Positions 27,988 to 36,058 of a stretch of 36,058 nucleotides of DNA are shown piece by piece. This DNA comes from Ilumatobacter coccineus. GTDB lineage: Bacteria; Actinomycetota; Acidimicrobiia; Acidimicrobiales; Ilumatobacteraceae. The DNA is taken from contig PDSL01000038.1 in the NCBI GenBank assembly GCA_002748455.1, positions 1 to 36,058 of the forward strand, read 5' to 3'. The notes beneath the pieces are model-generated. The model was not told where the DNA came from, ran no database searches, and worked only from the letters and a program-made list of their open reading frames with translations. How positions within the stretch are numbered: the stretch's first letter is position 1; the number at the start of each line of letters is the position of its first letter. The position numbers were made by a program, and so were the translations under genes.

Positions 27988-28767
27988 TCAGATCTGATGT
28001 CGGGGACACCAGATCGTGGTCCGCCCACCAACCTGGTCTCGTGTCAATCCGCCGCCACATCGGGGACAGGCGGGCTGACTTGATCTCACCTCGGGGCTGA
28101 TCACCCCGCGATGGCTCCCTCCTCGTTCGAGCAAGACCTCCAGCGTGGTGGTCATCTCGCGATGGAGCACACCGATCTCATCATCGCTCACCTCGTCAGA
28201 TCGCCGCGCTGGGGCAATCCCCGATCGCCACAACACTTCATCGACCAAGAGATTGCCGAGTCCGGCGATCACCGTCTGGTCCAGCAAGACCGCCTTGATC
28301 GCCCGACGGCGTCGCCCAAGCGCCGCGGCGAGCTCATCGCGAGATACCGCCAAGAGGTCAGGCCCTAACCGATCCTCATCAGGATCGAGGGTGAAACGGG
28401 CCAAGCGGCGCGGGTCGTTGACCCTCATCACCCCACCATCGTCGAAGGTGATCACCAGACGATTCCAGGTCGGCTGGTCGCGACCGCTGGCATATTCGAG
28501 CTCATCGATCGCTGAATGCCCATCGACGATCAGCCGGCCGGTCATCCCAAAATGCAGCCCGAGGACCACCACATCCTTACCCTGTCCCAGATCGAGCAGG
28601 ACGAGCTTTCCCCGCCGTCTCGCTCCGGTCACCACCAGTCCGGGAAGCACCCCAGCGATATCGGGCGCCTCGGCCTGGAACTCATCGATCTCCACCGCGG
28701 CGATCGTCCGCCCGACACCCTTAAGTGCACTTCGGCGGTAGATCTCGGCTTCCAAGCCTTCTGGCAT
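27988..28767 (-). CDS. Fpg/Nei family DNA glycosylase
   Basis: MPEGLEAEIYRR N-terminus (Pro2/Glu3), GARRRGKLVLLDL, LHFGMTGRL, C-terminal zinc finger CPRCGG...TIWCPRHQ; start overlaps the metX stop. Confidence 0.88.
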   Translation of the reverse strand: MPEGLEAEIYRRSALKGVGRTIAAVEIDEFQAEAPDIAGVLPGLVVTGARRRGKLVLLDLGQGKDVVVLGLHFGMTGRLIVDGHSAIDELEYASGRDQPTWNRLVITFDDGGVMRVNDPRRLARFTLDPDEDRLGPDLLAVSRDELAAALGRRRRAIKAVLLDQTVIAGLGNLLVDEVLWRSGIAPARRSDEVSDDEIGVLHREMTTTLEVLLERGGSHRGVISPEVRSSQPACPRCGGGLTRDQVGGRTTIWCPRHQI

Positions 28768-29930
28768 CACTCAACCCGTTCAAGAAAGGAGGCGATCAGC
28801 TCACCGACCTGATCGAAATGGATCAAGAAGGCATCGTGACCATGAGGAGAGGTGATCTCGACATATTCGTTGGGTGCACCAGCCAAGCTCAAGAGCTTGG
28901 AAAGATGACGTTGCTGATAGGCCGGATACAAGATGTCACTATCGATGCCGATCGTCAGATTGGGGACCGTCACCCGCTCCATCGCCGATTCGAGACTTCC
29001 CCTTCCCCGCGACACATCGTGGAGGTCCATCGCCTTGCCGATGACCAGATAGCTGTTGGCATCAAAGCGGCGAACCAATTTGTCGCCGTGATAGTCGAGA
29101 TAGCGCTCCACCTCGAACTCGGCCCATCGGCCAAACCGATCGTCAGCCAAGGGACGGTCGATCAGGTCACGACCAAACTTGTGAGTGAACGCATTATCAC
29201 TGCGGAAGGTCACCTGGGCGATCTGACGAGCGACCGACAAGCCCTCAGTCGGGCCCTCGCCGTCGGGAGCATCGTAATAGTCACCGCCGCGCCAGCGAGG
29301 ATCGAGAGTGATCGCCCGACGCCCGATAACACCCCAGGCGATCTGTTGGGCGCTGGCCTGCATACTGGTGGCGATCGGCACGATCGATCGCACCCGATCC
29401 GAATAGGTGGCCGCCCACTCGATGACCTGCATCCCACCCATCGAACCGCCGACGACCGAAGCCCACGCCGCGATCCCCAGATGGTCGGTGAGGGCCGCCT
29501 GGGCTCGCACCATGTCGCGGATCGTGATCACCGGAAACCGCGAACCATAGGGCCGCCCATCGTCAGGATGCGGCGATGCTGGACCGGTTGAACCCTGGCA
29601 TCCCCCAAGCACATTGCTGGCCACCACATACCACCGATCGGTGTCGATATATCGGCCGGGGCCGATCACCTCATCCCACCAGCCCGGCGATGGATGCCCG
29701 GCCTCAGCTCGCCCAGCGGCGTGGGAATCTCCGGTCCAGGCGTGGCAGACCAGGATGGCGTTCGATGCGTCAGCATTGAGTGTTCCCCAGGTTTCATAGG
29801 CCAAGGTCAGATCTCTCACGACCCGGCCGGACTCAAGAGCAAAGGGACGTTTGTAGGTAAAGAACTGGCGCCGTCCGACCGGATCACCGGGCATCCAGGC
29901 GCCACTCCCCCCACGGGCGTTCTGGGCCAC
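28767..29930 (-). CDS. metX: Homoserine O-acetyltransferase
   Basis: LAYETWGTLNADASNAILVCHAWTGDSHAAG, nucleophile elbow VGGSMGGMQVIEW, C-terminal SPHGHDAFL. Confidence 0.93.
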   Translation of the reverse strand: MAQNARGGSGAWMPGDPVGRRQFFTYKRPFALESGRVVRDLTLAYETWGTLNADASNAILVCHAWTGDSHAAGRAEAGHPSPGWWDEVIGPGRYIDTDRWYVVASNVLGGCQGSTGPASPHPDDGRPYGSRFPVITIRDMVRAQAALTDHLGIAAWASVVGGSMGGMQVIEWAATYSDRVRSIVPIATSMQASAQQIAWGVIGRRAITLDPRWRGGDYYDAPDGEGPTEGLSVARQIAQVTFRSDNAFTHKFGRDLIDRPLADDRFGRWAEFEVERYLDYHGDKLVRRFDANSYLVIGKAMDLHDVSRGRGSLESAMERVTVPNLTIGIDSDILYPAYQQRHLSKLLSLAGAPNEYVEITSPHGHDAFLIHFDQVGELIASFLERVE

Positions 29931-30031
29931 AGGTCACCTCCTACGCGATGTCAGGCCGACACGAACTCTCCTCGTATTCAACCGTCAACCGCCCGCGACC
30001 CAACGCTGCCGCGGTCACCGAGCCTGGTCGA

Positions 30032-31183
30032 TCAGCCCTCGGTCCACTCCTGGCGCAGGGTCGAGCGCATCAAACCAACCAGGGAATGCTCCGAGCCGAA
30101 GGCTCCCGATCGAGCCAGAATCGGGACATCGAAGCGGGGGGTCGACAACCACGCGGTGCCAGCATCCACGCTCCGATACACCACGGCGGGATCATCGCCC
30201 AAGATCGCTGTGGCCGTATCTCCGCCGATCAGGATCAGGGCACCGATCGGGACCGATCGCACCAGTTCGGTGGCCCCACCCGCCAGGCTTGCCGCCGCGG
30301 CAACCGCCATCGGTTCGGTGACATCACCGACCGGAATATCGATGGTCAGCACCATCTCCCCGGTCTGAGCCAACACTTGGGCAGTGATCTCATCGGCGAT
30401 CGCTGCCACGGGCACCCCCTCGTGTTCGGCCACCAGGAGCTGGGCCTGGGTCGCCGGATGGACGCTGCCGCACACCATCAGGATCGGCCCATCGACCGGT
30501 TGAAGGGCTGGAGTCGCCAACGGCTCACCCAATGCCGACGCAACCGAAGCGTGAATCGCCGATGGCCCAGCGAGGATCGGCTCGGGATGCTCGGTCCAGG
30601 CGGTCACGATCTCATCGATCTCATCCTGGTCGGTGGCATCGACCACGGCGATGCCCGATGGTGAGGCCAGCCATGCTTCACCACGATCGGACTGCCACGA
30701 CAATTCGTGGACTTCGCTCACCCCAGCCTGACGAAGAAAATCAGCTGGTCGAGACGAGACCAGACGACGCTGAACATCAGACATTCCCCCACCGGTATGG
30801 ATGGGTCGCCCATGTTCGCAGACCACCCCGTCCACACACCAACGTCCGAGTTGGGGCAGGGCCGGCACCAAGAGCACCGGTCGATCCGACTCGTGGTGGC
30901 GGGCTGCCAATTCGACAGCCCAATTCCCCCGCAACGCTGAATCGACCTTGTGCCCACACATTCCCTCGTTGGGCACCGAACGGGCGCGGTCGGCAGCTTC
31001 ACTTTCGGGAAGGTGCCGGGAGGCCAGATCCCACACCATCGCCCGGGCCTGCTCAGCCGGAGGTGACGCAGATGCATCCCACACCCACACCGGCACGCTG
31101 CCAGCACCCCGATCGGCGAGCACAGCAGCAGTTTCAAGGCCTCCGGTGCGATCGTCGCTCACAATGCGATATGACACATCCAT
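30032..31183 (-). CDS. Four-carbon acid sugar kinase family (DUF1537/OtnK-like) protein
   Basis: SDDRTGGLETAA, HKVDSALRGNW, ILMVCGSVHPATQAQ, LIGGDTATAILG...ILARSGAFGSEHSL. Confidence 0.75.
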   Translation of the reverse strand: MDVSYRIVSDDRTGGLETAAVLADRGAGSVPVWVWDASASPPAEQARAMVWDLASRHLPESEAADRARSVPNEGMCGHKVDSALRGNWAVELAARHHESDRPVLLVPALPQLGRWCVDGVVCEHGRPIHTGGGMSDVQRRLVSSRPADFLRQAGVSEVHELSWQSDRGEAWLASPSGIAVVDATDQDEIDEIVTAWTEHPEPILAGPSAIHASVASALGEPLATPALQPVDGPILMVCGSVHPATQAQLLVAEHEGVPVAAIADEITAQVLAQTGEMVLTIDIPVGDVTEPMAVAAAASLAGGATELVRSVPIGALILIGGDTATAILGDDPAVVYRSVDAGTAWLSTPRFDVPILARSGAFGSEHSLVGLMRSTLRQEWTEG

Positions 31184-31240
31184 ATCCTGACCGCTCTCAC
31201 TTATCGATGACCTAGCGGAAGCTGTGACCTCTGTCGACGT

Positions 31241-32284
31241 TCAGGACTCGAGCACTCGAATCACCTCATCGGCGACCAGGTCTTGAATCCCCTGATCGAG
31301 ATGGGAAGTGAATCCCACACACGAGCAATTGATCTCGCCGAGGACATACATGTCACCACCGTCGGGGGCATCTTCAAGCATGAAGTCAGCGGTCCAGATC
31401 AGCGGAATCGTGTCGCCCGAGCCCAGCCGCTGGGACACGGTCGGCATGGCATCTTCGAACATCTGAACCAGTTCGGCATAGTCCGAGGGTGGCTGATAGG
31501 TGTATTCAGCCCCGGAGAACAAGGTGGCTGAGAAGGCATCGCCACCAGCAGCTGGCTTCTTGTGGACCACGAACACCGGCGAAGCTCCCACATAGAGCAC
31601 CCGGATCTCGCCTTCGACGATGCGATGGCAGAACCTCATGTCGACCAACATTCCTTCAGCACCATTGATGTACTGCTCGCAGAAGGTCATGAATTCGCCC
31701 AGCTCGCGCTCTTCGGAGTGATTATCGACCGCTTCGGTGCACTTGATCTTGGTATCGAGCGGGAGGGCTTCACCCGGCGTGAACTCACGTTCGTCGATGA
31801 TCTGGACTCGCCAAATGCCCTCACCGGTGGAGCCACGATTCTGCTTGAGCACCCGCTCGGCGATCGAGAGGGTGACCGGGAAGTCCTTGTGGAGGGCTTC
31901 GGTCGTGTAATAGGCCTTGGTGTCATCGGGGACCAGGTCGGTGTCGGCCAGCTTGGTGAGGGCATCCTTGGCCCCGAAATTGCGCATCGTGTCGGGATGG
32001 GGCATACCGACGACGCCATGGTCGCTGAGCTTGCGCAACATGGCGAAGAAGGTGGCTTCGCCTCCGGGAATGCTGCCGGGATTGACCCGCGGCACATAGG
32101 CATCGCACCGAGCGACCACGTCGGCAAAGATCTCATCGGCCCGATCATCGCTATAGAAGATGACTTCGGCATCCCACCCCTTGGCTTTCAGGGCGTTCAC
32201 CATCGGCATGGTGTCCTTACGGTGACCATCCGGACCCTTGTCCGATCCACCTTCCACTTCAAAGAACACCACTCGACGATGCAT
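31241..32284 (-). CDS. Cj0069-like family protein (ATP-grasp-like, function unclear)
   Basis: MHRRVVFFEVEGGSDKGPDGHRKDTMPMVNALKAKGWDAEVIFY, LKQNRGSTGEGIWRV, YVLGEINCSCVGF; family name from memory. Confidence 0.6.
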   Translation of the reverse strand: MHRRVVFFEVEGGSDKGPDGHRKDTMPMVNALKAKGWDAEVIFYSDDRADEIFADVVARCDAYVPRVNPGSIPGGEATFFAMLRKLSDHGVVGMPHPDTMRNFGAKDALTKLADTDLVPDDTKAYYTTEALHKDFPVTLSIAERVLKQNRGSTGEGIWRVQIIDEREFTPGEALPLDTKIKCTEAVDNHSEERELGEFMTFCEQYINGAEGMLVDMRFCHRIVEGEIRVLYVGASPVFVVHKKPAAGGDAFSATLFSGAEYTYQPPSDYAELVQMFEDAMPTVSQRLGSGDTIPLIWTADFMLEDAPDGGDMYVLGEINCSCVGFTSHLDQGIQDLVADEVIRVLES

Positions 32285-32423
32285 GATCTGACCTTTCTGG
32301 AACGTTCCCGCTCCTCCTGCTGTGCGATTCCCATGGTAGGCATCCCGGCCAACCCGAATCGAGACCATGGACAAAGGTCTCACCCCGTTGGTGACCGGTA
32401 GTGGATCGGTGATGGCTGATGGC

Positions 32424-33278
32424 TTATTCGGCGCGTTCGAAGAGGTGGGCAGCGATCGCCAAGAAGACCAGTCCAGTGGCGACCACGATCATGAGTTGGA
32501 CGCCCATCGGCACTTCCCACCCCCACCACTCGATCGGGGCATCAAGCCGGGCCCGAGCATCATCGGGGACATCGAGATAGCCGAATACGGTGTGGCGGAT
32601 CGGCTGGACCGAATAGGTCACCGGATTGATCAGGGTGAGGGTCTTCAACCACGACGGCAAACCAGAAATCGGATACATCGCCCCCGACAGGAACGAAAGC
32701 GGCAAGACCAACATCTGGGTCAACCCGATCATCGAGTGGAGACGGGTGATATTGGCAGCGATCACCAATCCGAGGGCTCCCAGCATGAAGGCCAACACAA
32801 AGGTCTCACCGATCACCACCACGATCATCATCGGGTAGTAGGGCACCCCCACCAAGGGGCCGAGGAGGAGGATCAAGCAGCTCTGGGCAGTGGCAACGGT
32901 GGCCGCACCAAAGGCCTTGCCGACCACGATCGAGCTTCGGCGGATCGGGGCCACCAACATTTCGCGCAAGAATCCAAACTCTCGATCCCACACCACCGAG
33001 GCAGCCGAAAACACGGCGGTAAAGACCGACGAGGTCGCCAGGATGCCCGGGAACAAGAAGGTGCGCAGGCTGACTCCACCGGTTGACGAATTGGTCAGCG
33101 ATGAGAGCCCGGTACCGAGCACAAAGAGGAAGAGGATCGGCTGAACGAGGGCCGAGATGATCCGGATCCGATCATTGACGAACCGGATCAGTTCGCGCTT
33201 CCACACCATCTTGGATGCCCGAACGTCATGGCTCAGTCCCCCATCGACCACCCGGATCGGCACGGTATTGGTGCTCAT
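32424..33278 (-). CDS. ABC-2 type transporter permease
   Basis: Six hydrophobic segments; FLFVLGTGLSSL, FLFPGILATSSVF, LREMLVAPIRRSSIVVGKAFG; overlaps the ATPase gene by 4 bp. Confidence 0.9.
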   Translation of the reverse strand: MSTNTVPIRVVDGGLSHDVRASKMVWKRELIRFVNDRIRIISALVQPILFLFVLGTGLSSLTNSSTGGVSLRTFLFPGILATSSVFTAVFSAASVVWDREFGFLREMLVAPIRRSSIVVGKAFGAATVATAQSCLILLLGPLVGVPYYPMMIVVVIGETFVLAFMLGALGLVIAANITRLHSMIGLTQMLVLPLSFLSGAMYPISGLPSWLKTLTLINPVTYSVQPIRHTVFGYLDVPDDARARLDAPIEWWGWEVPMGVQLMIVVATGLVFLAIAAHLFERAE

Positions 33279-34279
33279 GAACGCCTCCTCAGGGCGGCGA
33301 CCACCGCCCGACTGTGCTCCAGGGCATCGGCTTCAGCATCTCGAATGGTGCGACCGGTATGAGCCATAAAGACATCGTCGAGGGTGGGCCGAGACACATC
33401 GACCGAGGCCACCGCCACCCCAAGGTCGCTGCACAGCTGGGGAACCAGCTCGTGCCCGTTTGCCGCTCGACAGATGATCTGGCCATCACGACGAATCGGA
33501 TCGAGGTTGAATCGGTCACGCAAGATCGGCATCACCGCCGCATCATCGAGGGTCGTCAGGCGAATGGTGTCCGTGCCGACTTGGGCTTTCAAGGCCGCTG
33601 GCGTATCCACGGTGACCACCGAACCATGGTCGATGATGGCGATCCGATCACAGTGTTCGGCTTCATCCATATAGTGCGTCGTCAAGAAGATCGTGATCCC
33701 GGTCTGAACCCGTAACTCGTTGATGTACTCCCAGATGCGGGATCGGGTTTGGGGATCGAGTCCCACGGTGGGTTCATCCAAGAAGAGGATCGCTGGCGAA
33801 TGGACCAAGCCTCGAGCGATCTCCAGCCGACGCCTCATCCCTCCCGAAAAGGTCTCCACCTTGCTGGAGCGGCGATCGGCAAGCTGGACCATGTCGAGAA
33901 CCTCATCGATCCGCTGGGCAGCAGCCGAACGGTCGAGCCCATACAACTCAGCGTGGAACTGGAGGTTTTGATCAGCGGTGAGGTAGGCATCGACGGTGGG
34001 ATCTTGAAACACCAGTCCGATCCGCCGCCGGACCTCCAAGGGCTCAGCCACGGTGTCATAGCCGGCGACACGAGCGGTGCCCCCCGATGGTGTCGCCAGG
34101 GTGCACAGCATCTTGATGGTGGTCGACTTGCCAGCTCCGTTGGGCCCCAGAAAACCAAAGATCTCACCGGGCACCACCGAGAGATCCAGATCATCCACGG
34201 CGACGAGCGAGCCATAGGTCTTGGTCAGCCGACGCGCCTCGATCGCCAAGGGGTCATGGGCACCCGAATCCTCTCTCAC
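33275..34279 (-). CDS. ABC transporter ATP-binding protein (DrrA-like)
   Basis: Walker A GPNGAGKST, signature FSGGMRRRLEIARGL, Walker B ILFLDEPTVGLDPQTR. Confidence 0.95.
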   Translation of the reverse strand: MREDSGAHDPLAIEARRLTKTYGSLVAVDDLDLSVVPGEIFGFLGPNGAGKSTTIKMLCTLATPSGGTARVAGYDTVAEPLEVRRRIGLVFQDPTVDAYLTADQNLQFHAELYGLDRSAAAQRIDEVLDMVQLADRRSSKVETFSGGMRRRLEIARGLVHSPAILFLDEPTVGLDPQTRSRIWEYINELRVQTGITIFLTTHYMDEAEHCDRIAIIDHGSVVTVDTPAALKAQVGTDTIRLTTLDDAAVMPILRDRFNLDPIRRDGQIICRAANGHELVPQLCSDLGVAVASVDVSRPTLDDVFMAHTGRTIRDAEADALEHSRAVVAALRRRS

Positions 34280-34414
34280 GCTTATGACTGTAGAACCTGG
34301 TCACCCCGCTTCAGCAGAGCCAAACGAGATGATCGCGAAACACCTCGTTCCGATACCCCCAGGGGTGAGAATGGATTAGGTCCAAAGAGAACGATTCTGG
34401 TTAGGATCGGGGGC

Positions 34415-35911
34415 ATGGATCCGGTGACTATCGCGCGCTGGCAGTTCGGTATTACGACCGTCTACCACTACTTCTTTGTTCCCATGACGATTGGGCTCTC
34501 GCTCCTCGTAGCGGTGATGCAAACGATGTGGGTTCGCAAGGGTGACGAGAAGTATCTCCGACTGACCAAGTTCTTCGGCAAACTCTTCCTGATCAACTTC
34601 GCCATGGGCGTGGTGACAGGAATTGTTCAAGAGTTCCAGTTCGGCATGAACTGGTCCGAATACTCCCGCTTTGTCGGCGACATATTCGGTGCCCCACTTG
34701 CCCTTGAGGCCCTCCTGGCCTTCTTCTTGGAATCGACCTTCCTCGGTCTGTGGATCTTTGGTTGGGATCGACTCCCCAAGAAGATCCATCTGGCCACCAT
34801 CTGGTTGGCAGCGATCGGCACGACCTTGTCGGCGACCTTCATCCTGGCAGCCAACAGCTTTATGCAGAATCCGGTGGGAGCCACCTACAACCCGGCAACC
34901 GATCGAGCGGAGATGACCGACTTCTTTGCGCTCTTCACCAACCCGGTGTTTACGACCACCTTCCCCCACACCCTGGCTGCGGCCTTCCTTACCGCTGGCG
35001 GCTTTATCGTGGCCGTTGCCGGGTATCACCTCGCCAAGTCGGGCCGACGCGAGCGCACCCCCGAGGTCGAGCGGGACATCAGCGCCTACCGGTGGGCAAC
35101 CAAGTTTGGCTCGTGGATCGTGGTCGTCGCTGCTGTCTTGTCGGTTGCTACCGGTGATGCTCAAGGCAAGGTGATGTACGAAGTCCAGCCGATGAAGATG
35201 TCAGCAGCTGAAGCCCTCTTCGACACCGCTGGTGGTGACGGTGAAACCGCTCCCTGGTCGCTCTTCACGATCGCCCGCCAGAACGCCACCGAAGCAACCT
35301 TCGCCATCGAGGTGCCCTACATTCTGGGTATCTTGGCCTACAACGATCCCTACGCTCGGGTTCAAGGCATCAATGACCTCGAGAAGGCCTACGCTGCCGG
35401 CCAACCCCTGAGCGAGAACAACAAGCTCCAAGCGGCCTACGCTGCCAAGCTCGAAACCCTCGGCGTCGACAATTATCGACCCAGCATCTTCGTGTCCTAT
35501 TGGACCTTCCGCCTCATGATCATGAGCGGACTTGCTGCCCTGGCGATCGGGGCCTATGCCCTGTGGGTCACTCGAAAGGGTCGAATCCCCAAGGTCAGCC
35601 GACTCTGGTCGATCCTCATGATGGCGGTGGTCTTGGTACCCCTCTTCGGCAACTCGTTCGGTTGGATCTTCACCGAGATGGGACGCCAGCCCTGGATTGT
35701 GGCCGGGGTCTTGCCCACAGCATCGGCAGTGTCACCTGGGGTGACCGCTGCCGAAGTCTTGATCTCGATGATCCTCTTCACCGTCGTCTATGGCGCGTTG
35801 GCCATCATCGAACTCGGCTTGATGAGCCGCTACGCCCGTGCCGGATTGCCCGCTGAGGTGGTCGAACCCACCGTCAAGGGCCCCGACGAAGTCCTCTCCT
35901 TCGCATACTGA
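34415..35911 (+). CDS. cydA: Cytochrome bd ubiquinol oxidase subunit I (start at 34415)
   Basis: ARWQFGITTVYHYFFVPMTIGLS, GIVQEFQFGMNWSEYSRFVGDIFGAPLALEALLAFFLESTFLGLWIFGWDRLP, ANSFMQNPVGA. Confidence 0.96.
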   Translation: MDPVTIARWQFGITTVYHYFFVPMTIGLSLLVAVMQTMWVRKGDEKYLRLTKFFGKLFLINFAMGVVTGIVQEFQFGMNWSEYSRFVGDIFGAPLALEALLAFFLESTFLGLWIFGWDRLPKKIHLATIWLAAIGTTLSATFILAANSFMQNPVGATYNPATDRAEMTDFFALFTNPVFTTTFPHTLAAAFLTAGGFIVAVAGYHLAKSGRRERTPEVERDISAYRWATKFGSWIVVVAAVLSVATGDAQGKVMYEVQPMKMSAAEALFDTAGGDGETAPWSLFTIARQNATEATFAIEVPYILGILAYNDPYARVQGINDLEKAYAAGQPLSENNKLQAAYAAKLETLGVDNYRPSIFVSYWTFRLMIMSGLAALAIGAYALWVTRKGRIPKVSRLWSILMMAVVLVPLFGNSFGWIFTEMGRQPWIVAGVLPTASAVSPGVTAAEVLISMILFTVVYGALAIIELGLMSRYARAGLPAEVVEPTVKGPDEVLSFAY

Positions 35912-35927
35912 GATCGAGGTATCTACC

Positions 35928-36058
35928 GTGTTTTCACTTGCTACTGAACCGACCAACTTCCAGGTTCTCTGGTTCATCCTCATCGCCGTCTTGTGGATCG
36001 GATATCTGATCCTGGAGGGCTACGACTATGGCGTTGCCATGCTGATCCGGGTCCTCGG
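35928..36058 (+). CDS. cydB: Cytochrome bd oxidase subunit II, truncated by the window end
   Basis: GTG start; translation MFSLATEPTNFQVLWFILIAVLWIGYLILEGYDYGVAMLIRVL matches the CydB N-terminus. Confidence 0.9.
   Translation, partial: MFSLATEPTNFQVLWFILIAVLWIGYLILEGYDYGVAMLIRVL

Noticed and set aside
34351-34366. Short palindrome ACCCC-CA-GGGGT between the ABC exporter and cydA
   Set aside because: The 5-bp arms are too short to distinguish from chance in GC-rich DNA.

Overview
The window is GC-rich chromosomal DNA, probably from an actinobacterium (Acidimicrobiia-like; this is inferred from gene content and order). Most of it is recognisable housekeeping or metabolic sequence: an LplA-like ligase, an acyl-CoA dehydrogenase, a ROK-fold protein, a MoxR/DUF58/transglutaminase operon, DUF3040, dinB, a menaquinone cluster (menG, menF, menD, menH, menA, menE), a phoH-ybeY-corC operon, tRNA-Cys(GCA), a GH13 alpha-glucosidase, tRNA-Gly(GCC), metX plus an Fpg/Nei-like gene, a four-carbon-acid-sugar-kinase-like gene, a Cj0069-like gene, an ABC-2 exporter, and cydA with a truncated cydB. 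The accessory segment is about 11.2-14.45 kb. There, two tandem secreted RTX-type Ca-binding repeat genes, and what looks like a decayed third copy, split the menaquinone cluster. No obvious new multi-gene defence-type system was found. Items worth a second look are: the RTX duplication (one intact and one decayed terminator, a promoter palindrome, a relic); a ROK-fold protein that has lost nearly all catalytic motifs; a 53-aa membrane protein missing from the ORF track, sharing a 14-bp perfect inverted repeat with a convergent lipoprotein gene; a perfect 22-bp tandem repeat upstream of that lipoprotein; competing hairpins in the tRNA-Gly trailer; paralogous lipoproteins flanking the alpha-glucosidase; and a Cys3His zinc finger in the Fpg/Nei-like protein. 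All calls come from reading the sequence; no database search was run.
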